From positions 38,599 through 102,598 of the forward strand of contig CAZXHT010000007.1 in NCBI GenBank assembly GCA_964640665.1: DNA of 64,000 nucleotides, given 5' to 3'. Origin of the DNA: DATKYQ01 sp964640665 (lineage in GTDB: Bacteria; Myxococcota; B64-G9). This document shows, piece by piece, positions 52,292 through 61,862 of the stretch; positions within the stretch are counted from its first letter, which is position 1, and every line of letters begins with the position of its first letter. The position numbers were made by a program, and so were the translations under genes. A model generated the notes under the pieces. The model was given only the letters and a program-made list of their open reading frames with translations. It had not been told where the DNA came from and did not search any database.

Positions 52292-54124
52292 CTATTCACC
52301 CGAGTCCTCGGAGGCCTCGCGGTACATGGCGTCGGCTATGCGGTGGGCCGAGGTTTCAAGGCGCGAGACGGCCTCCCTGACCTTGTCGAAGTCCTCGATC
52401 TTGGCGTCTTCCACGACGAGCTTGCAGGCCTGCAGGTCTTGCTTGATCTCCTCGACATCCTGGGGCGTCAACATGTCGGCGAATTCCTCTACCGATTTTT
52501 CGGTCGAGTAAATCAGGCCGTCCGCGTTGACCATCAGCTCGGCGAAATCCTTCTTGACGCGGTCATCGTCCCGGTGCTGTTCGGCCTCGGCCTGCATGAC
52601 CTCGATCTCGCTCTCGGACAGGCCGCTGGAACCGACCACCCGGATGGACTGCTCCTTGCCCGAACCGAGGTCCTTGGCCGAGACGTTCACGATTCCATTG
52701 GCATCGATGTCGAAGGCTACTTCAATCTGCGGCACGCCGCGCGGAGCGGGCGGTATACCGACCAATTCGAAACGGCCGAGCGTCTTGTTGTCGTCCGCCA
52801 TCTCGCGCTCGCCCTGTAGCACGTGCACGCTGACCATGTCCTGGTTGTCCCGGGCTGTGGAAAACACCTGGCTTTTGCGCGTGGGGATGGTGGTGTTCCT
52901 GTCGATCAACTTGGTGAAGACTCCGCCGGCGGTCTCGACGCCCAGGCTCAAGGGGGTGACGTCCAGGAGCAGCACGTCCTGCACGTCGCCCTTGAGCACA
53001 CCGGCCTGGATGCAAGCCCCAACGGCCACGACTTCGTCCGGGTTGACCTCTTTGTTGCCTTCCTTGCCGAAGATCTCCTTGGCCTTCTCCTGCACCTTGG
53101 GCATGCGGGTCATACCGCCCACCATGATCACGTCGTCGATATCTGAAGCCGAAACGGCCGCGTCGCTGAGGGCCATTTGACAGGGGGCCGTCAGGCGATC
53201 GATCAGATCGGGCACCAGGGACTCGAGCTGACCGCGCGTCAGGGTCGTGTTCAAATGTTTGGGACCGCTGTCGTCGGCGGTAATGAAGGGCAGCGTTATC
53301 TCCGTTTCCAGCGAGGAACTCAACTCGTGCTTGGCCTTCTCCGCGGCCTCCTTGAGCCTCTGCATGGCCATGCGGTCGTTCCTGAGATCGATCCCGGTTT
53401 CTTTCATGAACTGGTCGGCCAGGTGATCGACGATGCGCAGGTCGAAATCCTCGCCTCCCAGGAAGGTGTCGCCGCAGGTAGACAGTACTCGGAAGACTCC
53501 CTCGCTCAGCTCCAGGATGGTGACATCGAAGGTTCCTCCGCCGAGATCGAACACCGTCACCCTGGCGTTATCCTTGTTGTCCATGCCGTATGCCAGCGCG
53601 GCGGCCGTGGGCTCGTTGATGATGCGCAGCACGTTCAGACCGGCTATCTTGCCCGCGTCCTTGGTCGCCTGTCTCTGGCTGTCGTCGAAATAGGCCGGGC
53701 AGGTGATTATGGCGTCCGTGACCTGCTCTCCCATGTAATCCTCGGCGGTCTGCTTCATCTTCATCAGCACCATGGCCGAGATCTCGGCCGGGCTGTAGTC
53801 CTTGCCTCGGACCTGGACCCAGGCGTCGCCGTTCTTCGCACCGACGATACGGTAAGGCAAGTTGGGGATGGCCTGCTTGACTTCCTGATCGCCCAACTTT
53901 CTGCCGATCAAGCGTTTTACGGCGAAGATGGTATTCTCGGGGTTGGTGATGGCCTGGCGCTTGGCGATCTGCCCTACCAGGCGTTCGCCGCTCTCGGTAA
54001 ACCCGACTATCGAGGGAGTCGTGCGCGAACCCTCAGAGTTGGGCAGCACCACGGCCTCGTCCCTCTCCATCAGGGCCACGCAGGAGTTTGTCGTTCCCAG
54101 GTCAATCCCGACTATTTTGCTCAT
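52292..54124 (-). CDS. dnaK: Hsp70 chaperone DnaK
   Basis: 610 residues, start ATG 54124. Complete actin-like ATPase: GIDLGTTNSCVALM at the N-terminus, VFDLGGGTFDVTILE and the phosphate loop IMVGGMTRMPKVQ, then the interdomain linker VLLLDVTPLSLGVE and the beta-sandwich substrate domain. Length is typical. Hsp70 uses ATP to fold proteins with DnaJ and GrpE, which flank it. Confidence 0.98.
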   Translation of the reverse strand: MSKIVGIDLGTTNSCVALMERDEAVVLPNSEGSRTTPSIVGFTESGERLVGQIAKRQAITNPENTIFAVKRLIGRKLGDQEVKQAIPNLPYRIVGAKNGDAWVQVRGKDYSPAEISAMVLMKMKQTAEDYMGEQVTDAIITCPAYFDDSQRQATKDAGKIAGLNVLRIINEPTAAALAYGMDNKDNARVTVFDLGGGTFDVTILELSEGVFRVLSTCGDTFLGGEDFDLRIVDHLADQFMKETGIDLRNDRMAMQRLKEAAEKAKHELSSSLETEITLPFITADDSGPKHLNTTLTRGQLESLVPDLIDRLTAPCQMALSDAAVSASDIDDVIMVGGMTRMPKVQEKAKEIFGKEGNKEVNPDEVVAVGACIQAGVLKGDVQDVLLLDVTPLSLGVETAGGVFTKLIDRNTTIPTRKSQVFSTARDNQDMVSVHVLQGEREMADDNKTLGRFELVGIPPAPRGVPQIEVAFDIDANGIVNVSAKDLGSGKEQSIRVVGSSGLSESEIEVMQAEAEQHRDDDRVKKDFAELMVNADGLIYSTEKSVEEFADMLTPQDVEEIKQDLQACKLVVEDAKIEDFDKVREAVSRLETSAHRIADAMYREASEDSGE

Positions 54125-54154
54125 CCGTATTTTCTCCCCGTCGTCAAGCTTGAG

Positions 54155-54937
54155 CTATTCGTCTTGCAGATCCGGGTTGCCGTCTTCTGTCTTCGCTTCT
54201 CGTGTCTCGGGCTCTTTGTGAACCTCGTCAGCGCCGTCCGCCGCGCCAGTCTTGCCCGCCCGGCAGGCTACCGTCACCAGGGCTGGCCGCAGCAGGCGAT
54301 CATGAAGCTTGTAACCGCGATGCATCTCCGCAAGGACCGTGCCGGGTTCAGCATCGGGATTCTCGACGCGCTGGATCGCCTCGTGAAGCGCGGGGTCGAA
54401 TTTCTGACCCAGCGCGGAAAAACCCCGCAGGCTGTGCTTGGTCAGGGTTTCTTCGAACTGGCGCAGGACCATGGTCAGGCCTTCCCTGAGCGATTCAATG
54501 GCCGGGTCGCCTTTATCTTGCGGAATGTGTTCGAGGGTTCTCTCCAGGTTGTCCAGCGGAACGAGGAGATCGCGCAGCAGGCCTTCCTGGTTGTATTTGA
54601 TGATTTCCTGCTTTTCCTTGACCAGGCGCTTTCGCTGGTTGTCTGCGTCGGCGAGTGCCCGTAGCATCTTGTCCCGGGCCGCCTTGGCCTCGTCCCGGGA
54701 TTTCTGCAGGGCGGCAGTCAACTCCTGCCGGGATGGACCGCGGCGACGAGGGCTGTCCGCCTCGTCTTCGGCCGGTTCGACCTCCACGGGTATCTCGATG
54801 GCCTGTCTTCTTTCGCCAGCGGTCCCGTCAGCGGACGATTCCTTCGACTCGGAGCGTTTTACGACACTGTGAAGCGCGTCATTCACGGCTTCGTCGGGAA
54901 TTTCAACGGTGTAGCCTTTTTTGTCGCGATCACCCAT
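54155..54937 (-). CDS. grpE: GrpE nucleotide-exchange factor
   Basis: 260 residues from ATG 54937 (GTG 54943 also possible). Long coiled coil (DEAKAARDKMLRALADADNQRKRLVKEKQ), then the beta domain FDPALHEAIQRVENPDAEPGTVLAEMHRGYKLHDRLLRPALVTV. It has a long acidic N-terminal extension and an acidic tail. Releases ADP from DnaK. First gene of the grpE-dnaK-dnaJ unit; the order differs from E. coli. Confidence 0.92.
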   Translation of the reverse strand: MGDRDKKGYTVEIPDEAVNDALHSVVKRSESKESSADGTAGERRQAIEIPVEVEPAEDEADSPRRRGPSRQELTAALQKSRDEAKAARDKMLRALADADNQRKRLVKEKQEIIKYNQEGLLRDLLVPLDNLERTLEHIPQDKGDPAIESLREGLTMVLRQFEETLTKHSLRGFSALGQKFDPALHEAIQRVENPDAEPGTVLAEMHRGYKLHDRLLRPALVTVACRAGKTGAADGADEVHKEPETREAKTEDGNPDLQDE

Positions 54938-54971
54938 ATTCACCCCGGAAAACCTACCAACTAAACACTTT

Positions 54972-55000
54972 CAAATACATGATAGGCCACGCCGAATCAA
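54972..55000 (-). promoter_or_regulatory. Promoter before grpE
   Basis: Minus strand TTGATT (54995-55000), 17 bases, TATTTG (54972-54977), about 35 bases before the start. A clear sigma32 -10 (CCCCAT) was not seen. Confidence 0.35.
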
Positions 55001-55030
55001 GAATTTTATTTCGATTTTCAGCAGGCTGGA

Positions 55031-55852
55031 TCAAGTGGGCTCGATATCCACCTGCTCGACGTCACCGAGTTCATACCCCAAAAATACCCGGCCCACCTCG
55101 CGAAAACGATCCGGGACATCCGTTACATAATAGCGGTGGTCAGTTGAGGTTTCTCCGGGTTCCGCCGAGAGGGACATTCGCGAAAGCTCGGCGGCAACCG
55201 TCTTGGCGACGGCCAAGGCCGAGTCTACCAGGGTAACACCGGACCCAACGGCGGCCTGGATGGCCGGGGTCAGCACGGGATAGTGCGTACAGCCGAGAAT
55301 GAGCGTGTCCATGCGCCCGCCGGCCCACTCGGAAAGGTAGGTTCTGGCGACACTGTAAGTCACGGGATCGTCCGACCAGCCCTCCTCGGCCAAGGGGACG
55401 AAGAGCGGACAAGATTTCGAAAGGACATCCAGGCCCGGATTGCAACGCCTGAGCGCCTCGGGATATGCGTCCGAGGCCACTGTTGCCTGGGTGCCAATCA
55501 CCCCGATCACCCCCGAACGAGAGACATCGGAGGCCCTCCGGGCCCCCGGTTCGATCACTCCCAGCACTGGAACCCCGAGACGCTCGGTCAGGGCCGGAAG
55601 AGCCGCCGCCGAGGCCGTGTTGCAGGCAACCACCAGCAGCTTGACACCCCGCGCGGCAAGGAAGCGAGCGTTGTTCAGCGCGTAACGCGTGATAACCGCG
55701 CGCGATTTGGTTCCGTAGGGAACCCGGGCGGTGTCACCCAGGTAGATGGTGGGTTCGGCGGGCAGCAGTTCGCAAATGGCGCGCAGAACCGTCAATCCGC
55801 CGATGCCCGAATCGAACACCCCGATGGGTAGCTGTCGTTGACTTTCTGTCAT
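55031..55852 (-). CDS. murI: Glutamate racemase
   Basis: 273 residues from ATG 55852; no strong ribosome binding site. The two-base catalytic motifs are present: VFDSGIGGLTVLRA, VVACNTASAAAL and LILGCTHYPVLTP, each carrying one catalytic cysteine. It makes D-glutamate for peptidoglycan. Between grpE and the Ig-repeat lipoprotein. Confidence 0.95.
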   Translation of the reverse strand: MTESQRQLPIGVFDSGIGGLTVLRAICELLPAEPTIYLGDTARVPYGTKSRAVITRYALNNARFLAARGVKLLVVACNTASAAALPALTERLGVPVLGVIEPGARRASDVSRSGVIGVIGTQATVASDAYPEALRRCNPGLDVLSKSCPLFVPLAEEGWSDDPVTYSVARTYLSEWAGGRMDTLILGCTHYPVLTPAIQAAVGSGVTLVDSALAVAKTVAAELSRMSLSAEPGETSTDHRYYVTDVPDRFREVGRVFLGYELGDVEQVDIEPT

Positions 55853-55888
55853 GAACGGGGGTAATGCGACCCGATCCAGGTATTGTGA

Positions 55889-58306
55889 CTACCTGAAAGT
55901 GCCCTGCGAGCTGATCGTCAGCGTGTGGCTCGCTCCCGCCCCGGGAGAGTCGTGCCAGTCGATGTTGAGCTCGACCGTGCCGTCTTCCGGAGGGTTGGTA
56001 TCGGTAAGGGCCGCCCCGTCGACATCGACCCAGCCGCAGAACCCGCCTCCGCAATTAGGCCACAGGTCGCCGCCGCCCAGGGTGTCGTAGGCGCTGAAGG
56101 GCAGGTTGGGGTTGGATGCCGCATCACTCCCCTTTCCCGTGACCTTGACGTTTACGCCAAGCGTTGCGTTCGGCGGATTGAGGTTGAAGTCCTTCGCCTC
56201 CCAGTTGAATTGCTGGCTGCCGCCCTTGGGGATATCGAAGCTCGCAGGACAGATGACGCTGTAGCGGTTGCCGGGGGCCTTGCCGCAGTCTGTCAGAGGC
56301 ACCCCGGCCGTCACGCCCCCGGTCCACAGGATCCAGGCCGTGTCCCAGATTAAAGTGTCGGAGTCCCACACCCCGTTCGGCCCGTCGTAGAAGCCACTGT
56401 TGTTCGAGTCGATGGCATATTCGTTCAGTTCGCGGAAGCCGTTGTCGTTTAAGTCGACGAAAGGTTCGCCATCGTCCACGAACGGCTCCCCGGCATCGTA
56501 TTCCCCGTTGCTGTTCAGGTCGGTAAACTCTTCCTCGCCGGTTGTCACCGCTATGACCGTCACCAACCCGTCCCGGGGGTTGTGGGTTCCGATGACAGGT
56601 TCATCCATGACCGGTTGAACATCGGCCGGCGGCGCAGAATGCAGGGTAGTGGCGGAGGTAGTGGCCTGGCCCATGCTGGCGCCCGTATCGGAAGTAACCG
56701 AAGGAGATGTGATGGAGCCCGCCTCGATGTGGAAGTTGACGTTGGTGGCGAAACCTATCTTGTTGGAATAACGATCCGCAAGGGCGACGGTGCACTCGGT
56801 TTCCAGAAAATCCAAAGCGAAGCCCCCGACATTGTAGCGTTCGCAGGCGAAAGTTATGTAGTGCGCGTTTGGTTTGGCACCCACAATGGCGATCGAGGGG
56901 GAGACGGCGTTCAGGGTGACCGCGCCGATCTGGGCGGTGGCGGTCACCGTGACCGTCGTGGACTGCCGTCCGGCGTTCAGTGTGGTCGATACCTGGCCCT
57001 GGTCGTCGGTGCGGTCGGTGGTCGGATCCAGGGTGACGCCGGGGGCCAGCGAGGCTTTGAAAGTCACCAGGGCGCCGGCCGGGAAGGGGGCATCGTTGGT
57101 GTCGCGCAGGGCGAATATCAGGTTGCTGGACTCGTCGCGGCCCGAGCCCTTGACGCCCAGCTTGTCGGGGATGGACGATACCCAGAGAATGTTGCCCAGC
57201 GCCTTGATGTTGACAGTAACGTCGTCGAAGGCGTTCTTGTCTTCGATGTAGACACCGGCCTCGATGGTGGCCTCGCCTTGCTGCATACCGCCGATGAAAG
57301 TGGCGTAGGCCTTTCCGTCGGCGTCCGTGTTGGTGACGTAGGTCGGCCCGTCCGATTCCTGGAACCTGCCCAGGTTGGTCAGGAAATCCACCTCGACTCC
57401 GGCGTCGGCCTTGGTGCCGCCGGGCAGGAACACCTCGGCCGTCAGGTCGACCGTGCTGGCGTTGTCGGCGAAGACCGAATCGGCCGAGGCCTGCAGGTTG
57501 ACGCTGGGCATGTTCAACTGGCCGAGATGAACCTGCTCGTCGTTCGAGTGCTGCTTCCCGTCGTCGCATTGGAAGGTGGCCGTGACGGTCACGTCGGTGT
57601 CCTGCGAGACCTGCGCGCTCTGCAGTGTGGCGGTCGCAACGTTGCCGGTCGTCGTCGTCGAGTAGTCGGTCGCGCCGCTCTCCGTGAATTTTCCCAGTGT
57701 GGTGGTGAAGGTGACTCCCGTCCCGCTGGGCATGGGATCTCCGGTGTCACCGGTCAATTTTGCGGTTATGTCCGAGGTGGAGACTCCGTCGGGCGGGATG
57801 ACCGTGGGATCGGGGCTTATGGCCACCGCGCACTTTCCGGTCGCCGGCGTGACGGTAAACTCCAGCGCAATCGGGGCGGCGCTCAGGTTGTAAGCGGGGC
57901 AAAAAGCGGTCAGTCGCGCGGTTCCGGCCTTGGAGCTTTTTATTTCGGCGCTGCCGCCGAACTGGCCCATGGTGACGGTCAGTGTGTTGGTCGGAGTTCC
58001 GTCGGCGGTCTTGAAAGTGCCCACCGCGTCGTCGCTTACGTCGTCGACATTCATTTTCTCGGAGATCGTAAGATTCACCTGGGTGTTCTTGATCGGGGTA
58101 CAGGTTTCGTCCTTGCCGCTGATCGTCACTCGCACGGTCTTGTTGCCGTCGGCGTAGATGCTGGCCGGGCTCGGATTGGTGGTGACCAGCAGCATGGCGC
58201 CTTCGCCTTCCTTGCAGCCGCCGTCCCCGCTGCCGCCGCAGCCCATGAAAATCGTGGCCAGCGCGGCCGCCAAGAAAACTGTGCTACTCGAAATAACTTT
58301 CCTCAT
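55889..58306 (-). CDS. Large lipoprotein with bacterial Ig-like (invasin-type) repeats
   Basis: 805 residues; GGAG precedes ATG 58306. Lipobox IFMGC. Several immunoglobulin-like Big_1/invasin repeats are visible by the recurring pattern of ADG/PDG followed by TxxxTxT and GxxT strands (VRVTISGK, SDITAKLTGDTGDPMPSGTGVTF, VDLTAEVFLPGGTKADAGVEVDF). A calcium-type region near 620-680 is rich in Asn/Asp repeats (DLNSNGEYDAGEPF, DLNDNGFRELNEY, DSNNSGFYDG), also seen in dockerin-like proteins. Surface adhesin or structural protein is the likely role. Confidence 0.75.
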   Translation of the reverse strand: MRKVISSSTVFLAAALATIFMGCGGSGDGGCKEGEGAMLLVTTNPSPASIYADGNKTVRVTISGKDETCTPIKNTQVNLTISEKMNVDDVSDDAVGTFKTADGTPTNTLTVTMGQFGGSAEIKSSKAGTARLTAFCPAYNLSAAPIALEFTVTPATGKCAVAISPDPTVIPPDGVSTSDITAKLTGDTGDPMPSGTGVTFTTTLGKFTESGATDYSTTTTGNVATATLQSAQVSQDTDVTVTATFQCDDGKQHSNDEQVHLGQLNMPSVNLQASADSVFADNASTVDLTAEVFLPGGTKADAGVEVDFLTNLGRFQESDGPTYVTNTDADGKAYATFIGGMQQGEATIEAGVYIEDKNAFDDVTVNIKALGNILWVSSIPDKLGVKGSGRDESSNLIFALRDTNDAPFPAGALVTFKASLAPGVTLDPTTDRTDDQGQVSTTLNAGRQSTTVTVTATAQIGAVTLNAVSPSIAIVGAKPNAHYITFACERYNVGGFALDFLETECTVALADRYSNKIGFATNVNFHIEAGSITSPSVTSDTGASMGQATTSATTLHSAPPADVQPVMDEPVIGTHNPRDGLVTVIAVTTGEEEFTDLNSNGEYDAGEPFVDDGEPFVDLNDNGFRELNEYAIDSNNSGFYDGPNGVWDSDTLIWDTAWILWTGGVTAGVPLTDCGKAPGNRYSVICPASFDIPKGGSQQFNWEAKDFNLNPPNATLGVNVKVTGKGSDAASNPNLPFSAYDTLGGGDLWPNCGGGFCGWVDVDGAALTDTNPPEDGTVELNIDWHDSPGAGASHTLTISSQGTFR

Positions 58307-58476
58307 ATTTGACTCCTCGCGAGTGTCCTCGCCTCGTAGATCTCACCACTACCCTATATTCCTATGAAGACCGATCCCTGTCAAGACGGCCTCTCCATTC
58401 CGCTTTCCCCCGTTCTTGCGCAATCCCGACCGCCCGTGGTATGAAGTGGCCCAGAGGTTTTCTCCGGGAGGCGTGC

Positions 58477-59211
58477 ATGCTCGATACCTTGATCCTCCAA
58501 CTGGCCGGCCAGTCCGGGCAGAGCTTCATGATCAAGCTGATCAAGTGGATAAACCCCATCCTCGAGCCGATCGTCATGGTCGTCTTGATCCTGCTCCTGA
58601 TCATGTCGGCCGCCTGCTGGGGCATCATATATTACAAGTGGCGCCGCCTGAGACGGGCACAGAAGCAGACAGCCGCTTTTTTGGAGGCCTTCTGGAACTC
58701 GCAGCGCCTGGACGCCATCTTCGAGGTGGCCAAGAAGCTGCCTGACAGCCCGGTCAGCAAGGTTTTTCAGAACGGCTACCACGAGCTGAGCAAACTGAAG
58801 AAAACCCAGGCCGAGGGCGAGGCCGCGGGCGGCATGTACGACGCCATGGGAGGCATAGAGAATGTCCAGCGTTCGCTGCGCCGGACCAGCCTGTCCGAGT
58901 CGACCACCATGGAGAGCCTGGTGCCCTTCCTGGCGACCACCGGGTCTGCGGCCCCTTTCATCGGGCTTTTTGGAACCGTGGTGGGCATCATGAATTCCTT
59001 CGTCGCGATACGGCCGGGCGCCGCCACCCTCGACGCGGTCGGCCCCGGCATATCGCATGCCTTGATCGCCACCGCCGCCGGGCTGTTTGCGGCCATTCCG
59101 GCGGTCATGGCCTACAACTACTTCGTGCGCCGGATAAAAGTTCTCAACAGCGAGATGGATACTTTCTCTTCCGATTTCTTGAACATTATCAAGCGCCACT
59201 TCCTGAAGTAG
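58477..59211 (+). CDS. tolQ: TolQ/ExbB-type proton channel
   Basis: 244 residues from ATG 58477 with GGGAGG upstream. Three membrane helices, with the long cytoplasmic loop after the first. The late helices carry PFIGLFGTVVGIMNSF and ISHALIATAAGLFAAIPAVMAYN. First gene of the tol-pal operon. Confidence 0.93.
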   Translation: MLDTLILQLAGQSGQSFMIKLIKWINPILEPIVMVVLILLLIMSAACWGIIYYKWRRLRRAQKQTAAFLEAFWNSQRLDAIFEVAKKLPDSPVSKVFQNGYHELSKLKKTQAEGEAAGGMYDAMGGIENVQRSLRRTSLSESTTMESLVPFLATTGSAAPFIGLFGTVVGIMNSFVAIRPGAATLDAVGPGISHALIATAAGLFAAIPAVMAYNYFVRRIKVLNSEMDTFSSDFLNIIKRHFLK

Positions 59212-59230
59212 CGGACAGCGGGGTGCGGCG

Positions 59231-59659
59231 ATGGCTATGTCGACGCAGGATTCTTCGGATCCGACCATGAGCGAAATCAACGTCACGCCCATGGTGGACG
59301 TGATGCTGGTACTGCTGATAATCTTCATGGTGACCGCTCCGCTGATGCAGCAGGGCGTGGAGGTGGACCTGCCCCAGACCCAGGCCCAGCTGATCGAGCA
59401 CAAGGACAAGCAGCCTTTGGAACTGAGGGTGGATCGGGAAAAGAAGATCTTCATCGGCAAGACAGAGATCCCTTACGCCGAGCTTGAGAATAAGCTCAAG
59501 TTCAACGAGAGGTTGCAGCGCGAGAAGAAAATGGACCTGGCGGCGGACCGCACTCTGCCCTACGGATACGTCGTCGACGTCATGTCCACCATGAGAAGGG
59601 CGGGAGTCGAGCAGGTGGGCATCCTGACCGAGCCGCCGCCGCTGGAAAAACAACCTTGA
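59231..59659 (+). CDS. tolR: TolR/ExbD-type proton channel subunit
   Basis: 142 residues. N-terminal membrane helix with the essential aspartate in TPMVDVMLVLLIIFMVTAPLM, followed by a periplasmic domain (QQGVEVDLPQTQ). Partner of TolQ, 20 bases downstream. Confidence 0.93.
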   Translation: MAMSTQDSSDPTMSEINVTPMVDVMLVLLIIFMVTAPLMQQGVEVDLPQTQAQLIEHKDKQPLELRVDREKKIFIGKTEIPYAELENKLKFNERLQREKKMDLAADRTLPYGYVVDVMSTMRRAGVEQVGILTEPPPLEKQP

Positions 59660-59674
59660 AACCTTTCACTTTCC

Positions 59675-60424
59675 ATGAGCGTCTACACTGAGATGAGCGT
59701 CGACGACAAATACGCCTATCTGAGGCCCCAGCGCGGTGTCTGGCTGGCCATCCTGGGCTCGGCCCTGTTTCATGTCGGCCTGGTGGCCATGCTGGTCATC
59801 GGCGGCCTGATCAGAGAGAGCGCGGCCAACACGCGCGACACCGCCCGCATTACGGCCTTGCTCAGGTTGGGCAAGCCGCGGCCCAAGGATTGGCTGCCCC
59901 GCAAGTTGCCCGCGCCGGCCCCGGCAACGCCACGGGAGCAGCGCCCATCGCGGGACAAGAATGCGACACACGACAAGAAAGCGGCGCGAGCCGCCGAGAA
60001 AAAAAAACACCAGGATTATTCCAGGAGCATGAACTCTGCGCTGGCCAGCCTGACCCAGAAAGAGGGCGGTAAGCCGGATGACGAAATCGAAGGCTCGCCG
60101 GAAGGGGTCGCCGACGGCGATGCCCTGATTGCCAAGAAGGGTTCCGAGTACATGACCAAGGTATACAAGGCCGTCAAGGCTCAGTATTCCGTGCCGGAGG
60201 TTATCGGCCAGCGCGAGAGGATGTTCCTGAGGGCAACGGTTGTGATCACGGTCGACGCCGGTGGCAGGCTAAAGGACTTATCCTTCGAGAAACACTCGGA
60301 CAATCCTCTGTTCGACTCGGCCATCGAGGCGGCCGTGCGCCGCGCGGCCCCTTTTCCCGCGCCGCCGGCCGAACTGGCCGGCAAGTACGCCGACGAAGGC
60401 ATCGGACTGGAGTTCTCGCCCTGA
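59675..60424 (+). CDS. tolA: TolA/TonB-like energy transducer
   Basis: 249 residues. One N-terminal membrane helix (WLAILGSALFHVGLVAMLVIGGL), a Pro/Ala/Lys-rich stretch and a charged linker, then a C-terminal TonB-type domain (LRATVVITVDAGGRLKDLSFEKHSDNPLFDSAIEAAV). Shorter than E. coli TolA. Links TolQ/R to Pal and TolB. Confidence 0.85.
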   Translation: MSVYTEMSVDDKYAYLRPQRGVWLAILGSALFHVGLVAMLVIGGLIRESAANTRDTARITALLRLGKPRPKDWLPRKLPAPAPATPREQRPSRDKNATHDKKAARAAEKKKHQDYSRSMNSALASLTQKEGGKPDDEIEGSPEGVADGDALIAKKGSEYMTKVYKAVKAQYSVPEVIGQRERMFLRATVVITVDAGGRLKDLSFEKHSDNPLFDSAIEAAVRRAAPFPAPPAELAGKYADEGIGLEFSP

Positions 60425-60538
60425 CCGCTTGTGACCGCCCCGCACTCCCGGGATTACGGTTGACAGCGGCCCCTCTTGCGGCACAAGATTCCGAGCGTAT
60501 GGGGGAGAAGCGCCGGGGCAAGATAAGGAGTAGTTACC

Positions 60539-61849
60539 TTGAGACCAGATAAAAAGTTATTACTCGGATTACTGGGAGCGTTTTTCTGCTTCAGCGCCGG
60601 GGCCCGGGAGTACATCCAGATCAGCGATCCCAATTTCCGCCCGTATCCACTGGCCATCCCCGAGTTCAAGGATCTGGGCGGCGCCCGGGAGGCCGTCGAG
60701 AGGGGCTATGAGACGTTGCGCTCCGACCTGGGGATTACCGGCGTCTTCAATCTGCTGGACCCGCGTTCTTTCATTGCCGATCAGAAACAAGAAGGACTCA
60801 GCGGCGCGACCATCAAGTTCGGCGATTGGATCAACGTCGGCGCGGAGGGCCTGGTGAAAGTGGGCGTGCAACGCTCGGGCACCGAATTTACTCTCGACTG
60901 CCACCTGTTCGATGCGGCGGCCGGCAAGGAACTGCTTCACAAGAAGCTGCGGGGCCCGGCCAAGCGGCTCAGGAAGATGGTTCACAAGTTCGCAGATGCC
61001 GTAGTCAGGCATTTCACCGGCAACCCGAGCATCTTCTTCACCAGGCTTGTCTTTGCCAAGCGCACCAACAAGAAATCGAAGGAAGTCTGTATCATGGATT
61101 TCGACGGGCACAACGAGCGCTGTGTGATCAAGAACGGTTCTATAAACCTCCTGCCGACCTGGGGGGCCGACGGCGAGTCGATATACTATTCGTCGTACCT
61201 GCACGGCGGTCCCTACCTCTACCGCTACGATCTGCACACAAAAAAGACCGTCGCCACAAGCAAGGCGCCGGGCCTGAACATCGGGGTCTCGGCCGCGCCG
61301 GACGGAAAACACGTGGCCGTCACGCTCAGCAAGGACGACAACTCGGAGATCTACGCGCTCGACGCCAAGGGCGGCCACCCGCAGAGGCTGACCCGCGACT
61401 GGGCCATCGACAGCTCGGCCTGCTGGTCGCCGAACTCAAAGCGGATAGCCTTTGTATCGGAGCGCTCCGGCAACCCGCAGATCTACACGATGAACGCGGA
61501 CGGCAGCGACCCCAAGCGCTTGACCTTCAAGGGCAACTACAATCAAACGCCCGACTGGTCGCCTCGCGGAGACTGGATTCTCTTCAACGCCCGCGACGAG
61601 CGCCTGGTGTACGACATCTTCAGGGTCAATCCGGAATCGGGAGAGATCGTTCGCCTGACCCAGGACCAGGGCAACAACGAGCACCCCACCTATAGCCCGG
61701 ACGGCAACCTGGTGGTTTTCTCTTCGACCAGGACGGGGGAGTCCAAGCTTTACATCATGAACGCCGACGGCACCAACCAGCGCCTGATCTCCAGGAAGAA
61801 GGGCGAGTACACTACGCCGGAATGGGGCCCCTGGGTGGGTGTCAAGTAG
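60539..61849 (+). CDS. tolB: TolB periplasmic beta-propeller
   Basis: 436 residues from a TTG with AAGGAG upstream. Signal peptide, N-terminal alpha/beta domain, then six-blade WD40-like PD40 repeats (SWSPNSKRIAFVSERSGNPQIYTMNADGSDPKRLTF style blades). Interacts with Pal. Confidence 0.95.
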   Translation: MRPDKKLLLGLLGAFFCFSAGAREYIQISDPNFRPYPLAIPEFKDLGGAREAVERGYETLRSDLGITGVFNLLDPRSFIADQKQEGLSGATIKFGDWINVGAEGLVKVGVQRSGTEFTLDCHLFDAAAGKELLHKKLRGPAKRLRKMVHKFADAVVRHFTGNPSIFFTRLVFAKRTNKKSKEVCIMDFDGHNERCVIKNGSINLLPTWGADGESIYYSSYLHGGPYLYRYDLHTKKTVATSKAPGLNIGVSAAPDGKHVAVTLSKDDNSEIYALDAKGGHPQRLTRDWAIDSSACWSPNSKRIAFVSERSGNPQIYTMNADGSDPKRLTFKGNYNQTPDWSPRGDWILFNARDERLVYDIFRVNPESGEIVRLTQDQGNNEHPTYSPDGNLVVFSSTRTGESKLYIMNADGTNQRLISRKKGEYTTPEWGPWVGVK

Positions 61850-61862
61850 CGGGGGTGAGACG

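Noticed and set aside
53177..54664. 495-residue frame antisense to dnaK and grpE
   Set aside because: dnaK and grpE are unmistakable on the other strand.
54972..55000. sigma32-type heat-shock promoter for grpE
   Set aside because: Only a sigma70-like pair was visible; the CCCCAT -10 consensus is not present.
56582..58312. 576-residue open frame on the plus strand antisense to the Ig-repeat lipoprotein
   Set aside because: Glycine- and arginine-rich shadow of a high-GC gene; no ribosome binding site or motifs, while the minus frame has a lipobox and Ig repeats.
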